NCBI GenBank assembly: GCA_022843145.1
Contig: JALHOF010000010.1
Location: forward strand, 124,001 to 188,000
DNA length: 64,000 nt
Direction of reading: 5' to 3'
Origin: Hyphomicrobium sp.
GTDB lineage: Bacteria; Pseudomonadota; Alphaproteobacteria; Rhizobiales; Hyphomicrobiaceae
The translations under genes were made by a program, and so were the position numbers. Below the pieces are notes generated by a model. The model had not been told where the DNA came from, made no database searches, and saw only the letters and a program-made list of their open reading frames with translations. Positions 45,105 through 54,832 of this stretch are shown here, piece by piece. Positions within the stretch are counted from its first letter, which is position 1, and the number at the start of each line of letters is the position of its first letter.

Positions 45105-45284
45105 CGCCCGTCGCATGCGTTGCGACGTCGGCGTGAAACTGGGGTCGGGCGGCCGTGACCCGCACCGTGACGCCCGATCCCGATAAGCCGAAACCCGGCC
45201 TCATGAGCACCGGGACCAGCACCGCGAACTGAACCACAGCCACGGAGGTCCGTTCGACCTGTCACCGACATGTGCCGACGTCAA

Positions 45285-45315
45285 CGAGGAGCGCGCGGAG
45301 CCCGCTCCTCTTTTG
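45285..45315 (+). terminator. Probable terminator after the small exported-protein gene
   Basis: AGGAGCG and CGCTCCT arms around GCGGAGCC, followed by CTTTT. Plus-strand polarity, 180 bp after the small gene and just before the end of the convergent kdsA. Confidence 0.6.
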
Positions 45316-45329
45316 CGTCGAGTGGCCGG

Positions 45330-46187
45330 TCAGCGCGCGGTGATGCGCTTTGCGACCACGTCGATGGCTTGCAGATCGGCCATCAACGCCTCGAACTGCG
45401 ACAGCGGCATCATGTTGGGACCGTCGGACGGGGCATTGTCGGGGTCCTGGTGGGTTTCGATGAAGAGACCCGCGACGCCGACTGCCACGGCAGCCCGCGC
45501 CAGCACCGGCACGTAACGCCTGTCGCCACCCGAGGATGTCCCCTGCCCGCCCGGCTGCTGCACCGAATGCGTGGCGTCGAAGATCACCGGACAGCCCGTC
45601 TCGGCCATGATCGGCAGCGAGCGCATATCGACAACGAGCGTGTTGTAGCCAAAGCTCGCGCCGCGCTCGGTCAACAAGATGTTGGGATTGCCAGAGCCGG
45701 CGATCTTGGCGACCGCGTTCTTCATGTCCCACGGCGCGAGGAACTGGCCCTTCTTGATCTTGATCACCTTGCCGGTTGCGGCGGCGGCGATCAGCAGGTC
45801 TGTCTGCCGACACAGAAAAGCGGGGATCTGCAGCACGTCCACGGCTTCGGCGACGGCGGCGCATTGGCTCGCCTCGTGCACGTCGGTGACGACCGGAAGG
45901 CCGAGACTTTCGCGGATCTCGGCAAACACCGGCAGCGCGCCCTGTAGTCCGATGCCGCGCTTGCCGCCGAGCGATGTGCGGTTGGCTTTATCGAAGCTCG
46001 ACTTGTACACGAGCCCGAGCCCGAGCCGGCCGCATATCTCCTTGAGGGCGGACGCCATTTCGAGGGCGTGCTGCCGGCTCTCCATCTGGCAGGGGCCGGC
46101 AAAGACGACGATCGGCAGATCGTTGCCGAGCGTCAGAGGTCCGATTTGAACGTGAGCGCGCGGCTTGAGGGACTCGATTTTTGTCAT
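45330..46187 (-). CDS. kdsA: 3-deoxy-8-phosphooctulonate (KDO-8-P) synthase
   Basis: 285 residues. Condenses phosphoenolpyruvate with arabinose 5-phosphate to give KDO-8-P for lipopolysaccharide cores. Landmarks: [12 protein letters not shown] (PEP site), [60 protein letters not shown] and [23 protein letters not shown] tRNA-Asp gene lies just upstream on the same strand. Cytosolic; no other kds genes are in the window. Confidence 0.96.
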   Translation of the reverse strand: MTKIESLKPRAHVQIGPLTLGNDLPIVVFAGPCQMESRQHALEMASALKEICGRLGLGLVYKSSFDKANRTSLGGKRGIGLQGALPVFAEIRESLGLPVVTDVHEASQCAAVAEAVDVLQIPAFLCRQTDLLIAAAATGKVIKIKKGQFLAPWDMKNAVAKIAGSGNPNILLTERGASFGYNTLVVDMRSLPIMAETGCPVIFDATHSVQQPGGQGTSSGGDRRYVPVLARAAVAVGVAGLFIETHQDPDNAPSDGPNMMPLSQFEALMADLQAIDVVAKRITAR

Positions 46188-46306
46188 GCGCGCTTATAGC
46201 ACCGGGCACGACGCCGTCGCTAGACGGAGGCTTTTTGCCTCACGTTCCGACGAGCCCCGGAGGGGCGGTGCCGCAGTTCGGTGAGGGAAGGACGACTGGG
46301 AATGGA

Positions 46307-46383
46307 TGGCGCGAGAGACGGGACTTGAACCCGCGGCCTCCGCCGTGACAGGGCGGCGCTCTAACCAACTGAGCTACTCCCGC
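46307..46383 (-). tRNA. tRNA-Asp (anticodon GTC)
   Basis: 77 nt on the minus strand, starting GCGGGAGTAGCTCAGTTGGT. The acceptor stem GCGGGAG pairs with CTCTCGC (one G-U), and the anticodon stem CCGCC/GGCGG frames a CTGTCAC loop. The T-arm contains GGTTCAAGTC. The discriminator G and an encoded CCA fit tRNA-Asp. Confidence 0.97.
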
Positions 46384-46609
46384 AATCCATTCGTTCGCGT
46401 CGAGCCCACGCAAAGCGCGGGCGCGCGGTCGAGACCGAAGCAATTACGTGGTGACCCTCGCGAAGTCAAGGGCGGGCTCATGTAAAAAAGGATGCCCGGC
46501 ACAAGCCGCTCTCAGCCGCCCGCAAAACCAGCGAAGCGCCGCCGCCGTAGTCTTTTCGAGCCCGTGCGACCCGGTCGCAAGCGGGCCCATCGTTTCGAGC
46601 GGGGATCAA

Positions 46610-47020
46610 ATGAGCGCACGCCGACTTTTGGCCGTCTTGGCCGTTGCTCTCGCAGGAGCGGGGCAAATCACCAGTCCCGCGGCGGCCGGCCCCGATACGG
46701 CCGAAACGACCTCGACCATGTCGCCGAAACTGGCCGGCGCGCGCTATGGGCAGGCCCTCGGGTCGTCGTTGGTGTGCCCGTACATTCATTTGATGCCCGC
46801 CGCCGAAGACCTGATGCGACGCTACAGCGGGGCTGACCTCGACACCTTCAAGGACCAGGCGCAACAGATCGCCATCGTTTGGAAAAAGACGCTGGGCTGC
46901 GATCCCATGGCCGACATCAACCGTTGCCGCGTGCTCAGCGAGAAGAGTTGTAGCGAAGCGATCAAGGAAATCGGACCCGCCGGCACGGCGGCAAAAGGAT
47001 TGATCGAGTTCCGCAAGTAA
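46610..47020 (+). CDS. Small secreted cysteine-containing protein, unknown function
   Basis: 136 residues with a Sec signal peptide (RLLAVLAVALAGAGQITSPAAA). The mature part has four cysteines (SLVCPYIHL, LGCDPMADI, NRCRVLSEKSC) and helical character. GGGGA precedes the ATG at 46610. It resembles the many small exported Hyphomicrobiales proteins without known function. It is convergent with the methyltransferase-like gene, 46 bp apart. Confidence 0.7.
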   Translation: MSARRLLAVLAVALAGAGQITSPAAAGPDTAETTSTMSPKLAGARYGQALGSSLVCPYIHLMPAAEDLMRRYSGADLDTFKDQAQQIAIVWKKTLGCDPMADINRCRVLSEKSCSEAIKEIGPAGTAAKGLIEFRK

Positions 47021-47066
47021 GAGGCAGCCGCCGGAAACCCCCACCGCACCGTTGAACCAGCCGGCG

Positions 47067-47570
47067 TCAGAAGTTGAACAGCCACCGCGGCGTCTTGGCC
47101 TTGTAGTCGAGATAGATCTGCCCGAACGACTGCTCGAGCACGCGCTCCTCGCGGGCAATGACGAACCAAGTCATCGAGACGAGATAAATCAGGATCGCGG
47201 TGGCCGACGCCACCAGAGAATAGTAGGCCAGCGACGCCAGCGGGATGAGGAAGGCGACGTAGATCGGATTGCGTGAGCGGCTGAACCAGCCCGAGGTGAC
47301 GAGATGTTGCGGCTGGCCAAACGTTTTGGCGAGGAGCGACAGCCGCATGTGCCGCTGGATCACGAGCACGAGGACGAAGAAGAGGGCGACAGAAGCCGCA
47401 ACCAGCAGCAGGCCAAAACCGCCGGTCTTGAGTTCGGTGCCAAAGCCGAATGGGCGCGCCATTTCGGCGCCCCCGATGAAGCACGCCCAACTGACCCAGC
47501 TCGACCGATCAATCGAAGCCAAGGGCAATCTGGTCGCCCAACGTCCCTTTTGTGTTTCGCTGAAGTCCAT
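47067..47570 (-). CDS. Isoprenylcysteine carboxylmethyltransferase-like membrane methyltransferase
   Basis: 167 residues with about four membrane helices (FGLLLVAASVALFFVLVLVI, YVAFLIPLASLAYYSL, AILIYLVSMTWFVIA). The C-terminal pattern SGWFSRSRNPIYVAFL, then REERVLEQSFGQIYLDYKAKTPRWLF, is the ICMT/PEMT family signature (NP..., EE, F..Y..Y...PR). The substrate is unknown in bacteria; lipids or isoprenoid-like compounds are likely. AGGG near the ATG at 47570 supports the start; a GTG/ATG further upstream is weaker. Confidence 0.82.
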   Translation of the reverse strand: MDFSETQKGRWATRLPLASIDRSSWVSWACFIGGAEMARPFGFGTELKTGGFGLLLVAASVALFFVLVLVIQRHMRLSLLAKTFGQPQHLVTSGWFSRSRNPIYVAFLIPLASLAYYSLVASATAILIYLVSMTWFVIAREERVLEQSFGQIYLDYKAKTPRWLFNF

Positions 47571-47985
47571 GATCCCTCGAAAATTCAACGACGAATAGAC
47601 CGGAAATTCCTTAAGCACCGTTGAAAGCTGGTGGGCCATTGCCAGCGAAATAAAACGTGTGTTTGAGTTGGCAGCCGGTCGTGAGCGGGCGATTGTTCAA
47701 GCGCTGATAGTTTGTACTGCGCGTAGTTAACGTCGCGTAAAATCGGGATGTTGGCGTCACGTCGAGTGCAACCCTTGATGGCGCCAAAAAATCAATCCGA
47801 GATTGCAGTGACGATTAAGGCGCACGTCACGTCCGGAGCACAGCCGAGGCTTAGTCTATCCACGAATGTCGACGGAACGTTGCACCGTTCGGCTTGCGCG
47901 CATGCCCGGCGAGCAGCCAAATGGGCGCGTTGCGACTCAAATCAACAAGACGCCGCTCAACACGTCATTGTCAGGGGAACGTTTC
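47571..47985. other. Divergent intergenic region
   Basis: 415 bp between the methyltransferase-like and polysaccharide deacetylase genes. It is AT-richer than its surroundings near 47690-47750, the likely promoter zone. No credible gene or clear terminator is seen. Confidence 0.4.
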
Positions 47986-48849
47986 ATGCGCGCCAGGATC
48001 GCCAGCGGAGTGCTCGCCGCCGCCATCGCATTGCTGCCGGGACTTAAGCCAGCGGACGCAGCGAGCTGCCGACCCGATGCGCTCGGCGTCGCCCGAACCG
48101 TCGAGATCGACACCACCGGAGGGCCTGGGTTCGGCTTCGAGCATTACAAGGCGCACGATTTCCTAGCCATGAAGGAAGTGGTGTTGACGTTCGACGACGG
48201 ACCTCTGCCGAGCCATACCCGTACAATTCTGAAGGCGCTCGCCGACCACTGCACCAAGGCGACGTTCTTTCCAGTCGGCAAGCTGTCGGTCGGCTATCCG
48301 GAAGTGTTGCGCGAGGTCGCCGCGGGTGGCCATACCATCGGCGCGCACACGTTCTCGCATATCGATCTCGGCAAGGCCGCACCCGACAAGGCAAAGGACG
48401 AGATAGAACGCGGCTTCAGCGCCGTTCGCCGTGGCGCAGGCACCGCGACCGCGCCGTTCTTCCGCTATCCGTTCCTCCGCGACAGCAAGGACAGCATCGC
48501 CCATCTCGGCGGGCGCAACATCGCCATCTTCTCGACCGATATCGACAGCTTCGATTTCAAGGTTCAGGCGCCTGAGAACATCGTCAAGACGGTGATGAGC
48601 AAGCTCGAAAAACGCGGCAAGGGCATCGTGCTGATGCACGACATCCAACCGTCGACGGCCAAGGCGTTGCCGATGCTACTGACGGAGCTGAAGGCGAAGG
48701 GTTATAAGGTCGTGCATATGCGGCCGAAGGACGCCGTCAAGACGCTCGCGGAATTCGATGCGCTGATCGAAAAGGACGTGAAGGGCCTTCCGTCCGCCGG
48801 ATCGGAGAAGCCGACCGCCAGCGTCGTCAAGACGATTCCCAACAATTGA
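47986..48849 (+). CDS. Polysaccharide deacetylase (NodB homology domain)
   Basis: 287 residues with a signal peptide (MRARIASGVLAAAIALLPGL). NodB motif 1 is VLTFDDGP (residues 67-73), motif 2 HTFSH (121-125), motif 3 FFRYPFLRD and a C-terminal GKGIVLMHD, so the metal triad Asp-His-His is complete. A carbohydrate esterase family 4 enzyme, acting in the periplasm on N-acetylated glycans such as peptidoglycan. AGGGGA precedes the ATG. The DUF1134 gene follows by 26 bp and both look like envelope-maintenance genes. Confidence 0.92.
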   Translation: MRARIASGVLAAAIALLPGLKPADAASCRPDALGVARTVEIDTTGGPGFGFEHYKAHDFLAMKEVVLTFDDGPLPSHTRTILKALADHCTKATFFPVGKLSVGYPEVLREVAAGGHTIGAHTFSHIDLGKAAPDKAKDEIERGFSAVRRGAGTATAPFFRYPFLRDSKDSIAHLGGRNIAIFSTDIDSFDFKVQAPENIVKTVMSKLEKRGKGIVLMHDIQPSTAKALPMLLTELKAKGYKVVHMRPKDAVKTLAEFDALIEKDVKGLPSAGSEKPTASVVKTIPNN

Positions 48850-48875
48850 GGAGCCGGCGGGGCCGGCGCGCAGAG

Positions 48876-50135
48876 ATGTTCATGACCCGCACCACGCCGG
48901 CAGCCGCCGCACACCCTCGTTCATCGCGCCATCTCTCATCGCGTCTGGCTCTAGCGGCAGGACAAGCGCGGTGGCCGATATCGTTCGTCATGGCGTTGGC
49001 CGCAGTCACCGCTTTTTTGCTGTCCGCTCCGACGGCTTCCGCCGCCGCTTGCACGGCCGACGACTTCGCCTCGGCCGTCGACGACGCGGGCGCGAAACTG
49101 CGCGCATTCAACGCCGATGCGAGCCCGAAACTGCAGGCGGCCCTGCAGAAGCTCAAGTCGCGCAAGGGTTGGACCGGTGAGGACGCCGACGACAAGGCGC
49201 TCGACCTCATCCAGGACAAGAAGATGCAGTCGCTCGACCAGCAAGCCGACGAGCTCTTGGTCAATATCGACAGTCTCGGACGACCGCCGGAATCATCGCA
49301 GCTCGACTGCTCGAAGCTCGACGAGTTGCGGGCCGCGGGCGTCGAATTGCTCGCGGTCATGCGCGCAAAGTCGAGCCATACGTTGGCCAAGATCGACGCT
49401 GAACTCGGCGACGCGGCCGCGCGCGCGGCGACGGCGCCGACGGCAACGGGCACACCAGCATTGAAGCCGACAATTCCGGCGGCGAAGCCGACAATTCCCG
49501 CGGCGAAGCCACCGGCCGCGCCGCCGAAGACCGCGACACTGCCGGTCCCGCCGCCGCCCGCCGCGCCGAAATCGGACGCTTGGTCACCGGTGACCGAGAC
49601 GTCTCCGCGTCCTGACGCTCTGCCCGCGCCGATCCCGCCCGGAGTGCAGGAGGACGGCTATTCGATCGATGAGATCCGCGAGGCGACGCGCGGATTCTTC
49701 GGCACGATCTCGACCGAACTCGCCAGCGTGATCGAGCACGCTTTTTCCAAATCGGGCCGGCCGTCGGCCTACATTCTCGGACAGGAAGGTGGCGGCGCAT
49801 TCCTCGCCGGGTTGCGCTATGGCAACGGCACGCTCTACCCGCGCCGGGGGAGCGCACGGCCGGTCTACTGGCATGGACCATCGGTCGGGTACGATTTCGG
49901 CGCGGCCGGATCGCGGACACTGTTCCTGATCTACGGGCTCGACGATCCGGATGCGATCCATCGCCGGTTCGCGGGCGTCGACGGATCGGCCTATCTCGTC
50001 GGCGGCGTCGGGGTGACGTATCTGCGCGGCGGCAACGTCGTGCTCGCGCCGATCCGCACGGGGCTTGGATTGCGGCTCGGCGCAAGCGTCGGCTACCTGC
50101 GCTTCACACCGCGCGCGACGTGGAACCCGTTCTGA
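48876..50135 (+). CDS. DUF1134 (EipA-like) envelope protein with an added N-terminal module
   Basis: 419 residues. A long signal sequence ends at SAA. It is followed by a helical module (about 55-170, CTADDFASAVDDAGAKLRAF, two Cys) and a Pro/Ala linker with tandem KPTIPAAKPTIPAAKP. The DUF1134 domain (about 258-419) begins EDGYSIDEIREATRGFFGTI and ends YLRGGNVVLAPIRTGLGLRLG. DUF1134 is the domain of the Brucella envelope-integrity protein EipA, needed for resistance to envelope stress. The extension makes this about twice the plain family length. Starts at 48876 or 48882 are equally likely. Confidence 0.87.
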   Translation: MFMTRTTPAAAAHPRSSRHLSSRLALAAGQARWPISFVMALAAVTAFLLSAPTASAAACTADDFASAVDDAGAKLRAFNADASPKLQAALQKLKSRKGWTGEDADDKALDLIQDKKMQSLDQQADELLVNIDSLGRPPESSQLDCSKLDELRAAGVELLAVMRAKSSHTLAKIDAELGDAAARAATAPTATGTPALKPTIPAAKPTIPAAKPPAAPPKTATLPVPPPPAAPKSDAWSPVTETSPRPDALPAPIPPGVQEDGYSIDEIREATRGFFGTISTELASVIEHAFSKSGRPSAYILGQEGGGAFLAGLRYGNGTLYPRRGSARPVYWHGPSVGYDFGAAGSRTLFLIYGLDDPDAIHRRFAGVDGSAYLVGGVGVTYLRGGNVVLAPIRTGLGLRLGASVGYLRFTPRATWNPF

Positions 50136-50139
50136 ACGC

Positions 50140-53100
50140 CTACTCCGCCGGTTGCGGCTGCGGCGCGGGGCCGTCCAGGGGCTGCGCTCCGGTGGTGCTG
50201 CGCGGCGCGGTCAACTTGCGGATCACGGCATAGAAGACCGGCGTGAACAAGAGCCCGAACAGCGTCACGCCGATCATGCCCCAGAACACGCCCGTGCCGA
50301 GCGCGATCCGCATCTCCGCGCCCGCGCCCGACGCGATGTAGAGCGGCACGACGCCGAGCGTGAATGCGAGGGACGTCATCAGGATCGGGCGCAGACGAAG
50401 CTGCGAGGCCTCGACGGCGGCCGTGACGATGTCGCGCCCCTGTTCCTCGAGCTGGCGGGCGAACTCGACAATCAGAATGGCGTTCTTGGCTGCCAAGCCG
50501 ATCAAGACGATGAAGCCGATCTGCGTCAGGATGTTGATGTCCTGCCCGTGCAAGGCGACGCCGAACAGCGCCGACAGAAGGCACATGGGGACGATAAGCA
50601 TGATGGCGAGGGGCAGCGACCAGCTCTCGTACTGAGCGGCGAGCGCGAGGAACACGAACAATACCGACAAGAGGAAAACATAGTAGCCCGTGCGCCCGGC
50701 CTTCTTCTCCTGGTAGGAGAGATCGGTCCACTCGTAGCTGACGCCGTCGGGCAATTGTCGTGCGGCGAGCGAGGCCATGAGATCGAGCGCCGTGCCGGAG
50801 CTGATGCCCGGCGCGGTGGAGCCGCTGATCTCGACGGTCGGGAACAGGTTGTAGCGCGGCACGCGGTCGGGGCCTGCGATTTCCTTGAAGGTCACGAGAC
50901 TGCCGAGCGGCACCATCGCGCCCTCGGTCGAGCGCACGCGAATGCGCGAGACGTTGGCGGGATCGATGCGGAACGCGCTGTCGGCCTGCGCGGTGACGCG
51001 GTAGGTGCGGCCGAACATATTGAAGTCGTTGACGTAGGCCGAGCCCATGTAGACCCGCAGCGCTTCGAACACCGCCGTCAGCGGCACTTTCAGCATCTGC
51101 GCCTTGTCGCGATCGACGTCGAGGTAGAGCTGCGGGGTCTGCGTCGCGAACGTCGTGAAGGCGTTGGTGATGCCGGGCGTGCGGTTGGCGGCGGCGATAA
51201 ATTCGCGGGCAACCCGCTCGAGTTCGATCGGGCCCAGGTTGCCGCGATCCTGCAATCGCATGGCAAACCCGGTCGAGCCGCCAACGCCGCGCACGGGCGG
51301 CGGGATGAACACGAACACGTTGGCTTCCTGCAACGTCGAAAACTTGACGCGCAAGTCCTGCGCGATCTTTTCGGCGGTCAGCCCGGCCTTCTGCCGCTTG
51401 CCGGCCTCGTCGAGGATGGCGAACAGCGCTCCGGCGTTCGTGGCGTTGGTGAAAGTCGCGCCAGAGCGGCCGGAGTAGCTCGAGGTATGCACGATGCCGG
51501 GTGTCTTCAGCAGCACCTGGTCGATGCGGCGCACGATGTCGTCGGTCCGCTGCAGCGAAGCGCCGGCCGGAAGCTGAGCGGAAATGATGAGCACGCCGCG
51601 GTCCATCTTCGGGATGAAGCCCGCGGGCGTCGCCATGACGAGCCAGACCGCCGCGCCGATCAGCACGGCATAGACCGCGAGCACGAGGCCGCTCGTCGCG
51701 ATCAGCCGTCGCACGAGCCGGCCATAGCCGCGCTCCAAGGCGTCGAACCCGCGATTGAACCCGCCGAGCAGCGCCCGCACCGGCCGCATCAGGATGTTGC
51801 CCTTGCCGTGCGGCTCTTCATGGCGGCTGAGCAGCAGTGACGCCAGCGCCGGACTGAGCGTCAGCGACACGAACGCGGAAATGATCGTCGCCGTGGCGAC
51901 GGTGATCGCAAATTGCCGGTAGAACTGCCCGGTGATACCGCCGACAAACGCGGTCGGGATGAACACGGCCGACAGCACCAAGGCGATCGCGATCAGCGCG
52001 GTGCCGACTTCGTCCATCGTGCTGCGCGCCGCCTCGAGGGGCTGCATCCCCTCGTCGAGTTTGCGTTCGACGTTCTCGACCACGACGATGGCGTCGTCGA
52101 CGACGATGCCGACCGCGAGCACGAGGCCGAACAGCGTCAGCATGTTGATCGAGAACCCGAACGCCTGCATGACGGCGAATGTGCCGATCAGCGAGACCGG
52201 AATGGCGACCAGCGGAATGATGGCGGCGCGCCACGCCTGCAGGAAGATCAGGATCACGACCACGACCAGCGCGACGGCTTCGAGGATGGTCAGATAGAGT
52301 TCGCTGATCGAGACTTCGATGAACTCGGTCGGGTTATAGATGATGCGGTACTCGAGGCCCTTCGGGAACGCTTTCGAAAGCCGGACCATCTCGGCCTTGA
52401 CCATGTTGGTGGTCTCGATCGCGTTCGAGCCCGGCTGCTGGGTGATGATCATCACGGTCGCCGGCACGCCGTCCTGATAGCCGTAGGTCGAGTAGTTGAG
52501 CGCGCCGAGTTCGGTGCGGGCCACGTCCTCGAGCTTGACGACGCGGCCGTTCTCGCCCGCCTTGATGACGATCTTGCCGAAGTCCTTGGGATCGGTCAGG
52601 CGACCCTTCAGCTGCATCTGAACCTGGAAAGCGCCCATGTCTTGGACGGGAGGCTGGCCGAGCGCGCCGCCGGCAACCTGCACGTTCTGCGATCTCAGCG
52701 CCGCCATTACCTCGTCGGCGGTCAGGCTCAGGCTCGCGATGCGCTCGGGGTCGAGCCAGACGCGCATCGAGTATTCACGCGAGCCGAAGAAGCTGACCGC
52801 GCCGACACCTTTGATGCGCGCCAGCTCGTCGCGCACGTTGAGCAGCGCGTAGTTCGACGTGTAGACGCCGTCATAGGTATTGTCGGGAGAGACGAGATGG
52901 ACGACGAGCAGCAGGTCGGGCGAATTCTTGCGCACCGTCACGCCCGACCGGCGCACCTCCTCGGGCAATCTCGGTTCGGCGGAGGCGACGCGGTTCTGCA
53001 CCAGCACCTGCGCCTTGTCGACGTCGGTGCCGATGTCGAAGGTCACGCTGAGTGACAATGCGCCGTCGTCGGTCGACTGCGAGTACATGTAGATCATGCC

Positions 53101-53325
53101 CTCGACGCCGTTGATCTCCTGCTCGATGACGGCGGCGACGGTATCTGCGACGGTCTGCGCGCTGGCGCCGGGGTAGGTCGCCGATACCGAGATGGTCGGG
53201 GGCACGATCTCGGGGAATTGCGCGACCGGCAGCGAGACATACGAGATCGCGCCGATGATCACGACGAACAGCGACACCACGGCAGCGAAGATCGGCCGGA
53301 CGATGAAGAAGTGACTGAGGCGCAT
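50140..53325 (-). CDS. RND multidrug efflux transporter, HAE1/AcrB family
   Basis: 1061 residues. N-terminal helix MRLSHFFIVRPIFAAVVSLF, a periplasmic docking domain, and the proton-relay aspartates in GIVVDDAIVVVENVER. TMAT-type VGGITGQFYRQFAITVATAT and the C-terminal QIGFIVLIGLAAKNAILIVEFARQ confirm the HAE1 subgroup. It pumps hydrophobic antibiotics and detergents from the periplasm with the adaptor encoded just upstream. No outer-membrane channel gene is present, so a shared TolC is probably used. Confidence 0.96.
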   Translation of the reverse strand: MRLSHFFIVRPIFAAVVSLFVVIIGAISYVSLPVAQFPEIVPPTISVSATYPGASAQTVADTVAAVIEQEINGVEGMIYMYSQSTDDGALSLSVTFDIGTDVDKAQVLVQNRVASAEPRLPEEVRRSGVTVRKNSPDLLLVVHLVSPDNTYDGVYTSNYALLNVRDELARIKGVGAVSFFGSREYSMRVWLDPERIASLSLTADEVMAALRSQNVQVAGGALGQPPVQDMGAFQVQMQLKGRLTDPKDFGKIVIKAGENGRVVKLEDVARTELGALNYSTYGYQDGVPATVMIITQQPGSNAIETTNMVKAEMVRLSKAFPKGLEYRIIYNPTEFIEVSISELYLTILEAVALVVVVILIFLQAWRAAIIPLVAIPVSLIGTFAVMQAFGFSINMLTLFGLVLAVGIVVDDAIVVVENVERKLDEGMQPLEAARSTMDEVGTALIAIALVLSAVFIPTAFVGGITGQFYRQFAITVATATIISAFVSLTLSPALASLLLSRHEEPHGKGNILMRPVRALLGGFNRGFDALERGYGRLVRRLIATSGLVLAVYAVLIGAAVWLVMATPAGFIPKMDRGVLIISAQLPAGASLQRTDDIVRRIDQVLLKTPGIVHTSSYSGRSGATFTNATNAGALFAILDEAGKRQKAGLTAEKIAQDLRVKFSTLQEANVFVFIPPPVRGVGGSTGFAMRLQDRGNLGPIELERVAREFIAAANRTPGITNAFTTFATQTPQLYLDVDRDKAQMLKVPLTAVFEALRVYMGSAYVNDFNMFGRTYRVTAQADSAFRIDPANVSRIRVRSTEGAMVPLGSLVTFKEIAGPDRVPRYNLFPTVEISGSTAPGISSGTALDLMASLAARQLPDGVSYEWTDLSYQEKKAGRTGYYVFLLSVLFVFLALAAQYESWSLPLAIMLIVPMCLLSALFGVALHGQDINILTQIGFIVLIGLAAKNAILIVEFARQLEEQGRDIVTAAVEASQLRLRPILMTSLAFTLGVVPLYIASGAGAEMRIALGTGVFWGMIGVTLFGLLFTPVFYAVIRKLTAPRSTTGAQPLDGPAPQPQPAE

Positions 53326-53408
53326 ATCTCAGGTCCTTAGGTCGCTTGCTGCGTACTCTTACCGATAGCCGCGGCCACCCAGGGGCAGCGAAACGGCCGG
53401 CGATCGCG

Positions 53409-54680
53409 TCAACGCTGGCTGGTCGGCGAGGGCGCGGCGGCGGCGCCTGACACCTTGATCGGCTCGCGCGTAATCGCGAGCTTCTGGCCGGGCCGGACTT
53501 TCTGCGTCCCACGGACGACGATCCAGTCGTCCGATGAGATGCCCTCGCGCATGATGCGCAAGCCGTCCGCGATCGGACCGAGCGTCACGCCGCGGCGCTG
53601 CGCGGTGCCGTCCTCGGAGACGACATAGACATAGCGGCTGGTCTGGTCGGTGCCGATCGCCTCGTCCGGAAGCAGCAGCGCCGGCTTTTCTCCAGCAGCC
53701 GACACGCGCACCCGGCCGAACATACCGGGTGAAAACAAGCCGATCGGGTTTTCGATGATGGCGCGGGCGCGGAGGGTCGCGGTGCCACTGTCGAGACGGT
53801 TGTCAACGAAGTCCAGTTTGCCCGAGTGCGGGAAGCCGGTCTCGTCGGGGAGTGCGACGCCGACCAGTAGGCCTTCGAGCCGATCGCCGCCACTTGCGCT
53901 GCGCGCGGCCGACTGGCGGCGGTATTTGAGCGCATTGGCTTCGCTGACGTCGAAATAGATCTGGATCGGGTTCTGGCTGACAATGCTGCTGAGTGCGGGC
54001 GAGCCGCTCGTGACGCCGCTCGAGACCCAGTTGCCGACGGTCACCACGCTGCGACCGAGGCGGCCGGCGACGGGGGCCGAGACCCGCGTGTAGCTCAGAT
54101 CGAGCTCAGCCGACTTGAGCCGCGCTTCCACGACCTTCACTTGGGCTTCGGCGTCGCGGACGAGGCTTTCGCGGTCGTCGAACGTCTTTTCCGAAATCAC
54201 CTTGCGATCGAGAAGCGGCCTGCCGCGATCGACATCGAGGCGCGCGTTGGCGACCTTGACTTGGGCCTGCTCGAGTTCAGCGCGGGTCAGGGCGACGGCG
54301 CGCTCGAACGGTCGCGGATCGATGGTGTAGAGGAGATCGCCCTTCTTCACATCCTGGCCGTCCCGGACGTGAACCTCGGTGAGGTAGCCGCTGACGCGGG
54401 CGCGCAATTCGACGGTTTCGACCGCTTCGAAGCGTCCGACGTATTCATCCCACTCGACGATGGGCCGGCGCATCGGCTGGCTCGCGGTGACTTCCGGCGG
54501 CTTTCCGGGGCCGCCGCCGCCCGCCTGCGGCGCGCCCCCTTGGCCGCGCGCTTTCTCCGCACCGCCGGTCAGCAACGCGGTCAATGCGGCGGGCAGCTTA
54601 CCCTGGGTATATTGCCAGTAGCCGACGGCGGCGGCTGCGGCTGCGGTCAGTAACAGGAGTGCGAGCGTTCTCGTGCGCAT
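53409..54680 (-). CDS. RND efflux periplasmic adaptor subunit (MFP)
   Basis: 423 residues. N-terminal membrane anchor (TLALLLLTAAAAAAVGYW). The barrel-sandwich starts at VELRARVSGYLTEVHVRDGQDVKKGDLLYTIDPR, followed by a helical hairpin (ALTRAELEQAQVKVANARLDVDRG). ELDLSYTRVSAPVAGRLGRSVVTVGNWVSSG and the C-terminal membrane-proximal domain complete it. The Gly/Pro-rich stretch at 45-65 is disordered. It couples the RND pump encoded 84 bp downstream to an outer-membrane channel. No local TetR-family repressor is visible. Confidence 0.95.
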   Translation of the reverse strand: MRTRTLALLLLTAAAAAAVGYWQYTQGKLPAALTALLTGGAEKARGQGGAPQAGGGGPGKPPEVTASQPMRRPIVEWDEYVGRFEAVETVELRARVSGYLTEVHVRDGQDVKKGDLLYTIDPRPFERAVALTRAELEQAQVKVANARLDVDRGRPLLDRKVISEKTFDDRESLVRDAEAQVKVVEARLKSAELDLSYTRVSAPVAGRLGRSVVTVGNWVSSGVTSGSPALSSIVSQNPIQIYFDVSEANALKYRRQSAARSASGGDRLEGLLVGVALPDETGFPHSGKLDFVDNRLDSGTATLRARAIIENPIGLFSPGMFGRVRVSAAGEKPALLLPDEAIGTDQTSRYVYVVSEDGTAQRRGVTLGPIADGLRIMREGISSDDWIVVRGTQKVRPGQKLAITREPIKVSGAAAAPSPTSQR

Positions 54681-54702
54681 ACTTGGTCCTTCACAGCGTC
54701 AC

Positions 54703-54720
54703 GGCCGCCCTGAGGCGGCC
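54703..54720. promoter_or_regulatory. Perfect inverted repeat upstream of the efflux operon
   Basis: GGCCGCC-CTGA-GGCGGCC, 23 bp before the adaptor start. A repressor site or a transcription attenuator is possible; no T-tract follows on either strand. Confidence 0.4.
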
Positions 54721-54832
54721 GGCCAGCTTTGGAGATGCGGTTGGGCGACCAATATTCAATAGCCGCCCCGATCCGATTTGGACCACGCACGCCCCGCAGT
54801 GTTGAACACATGCTCGTGAGGACGATACCTGA

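Noticed and set aside
50065-51840. Plus-strand ORF antisense to the RND pump gene
   Set aside because: Shadow ORF overlapping a certain gene and the end of DUF1134.
53326-53408. A small gene between the RND pump and adaptor genes
   Set aside because: Only 83 bp with no start and RBS; it is a simple operon spacer.
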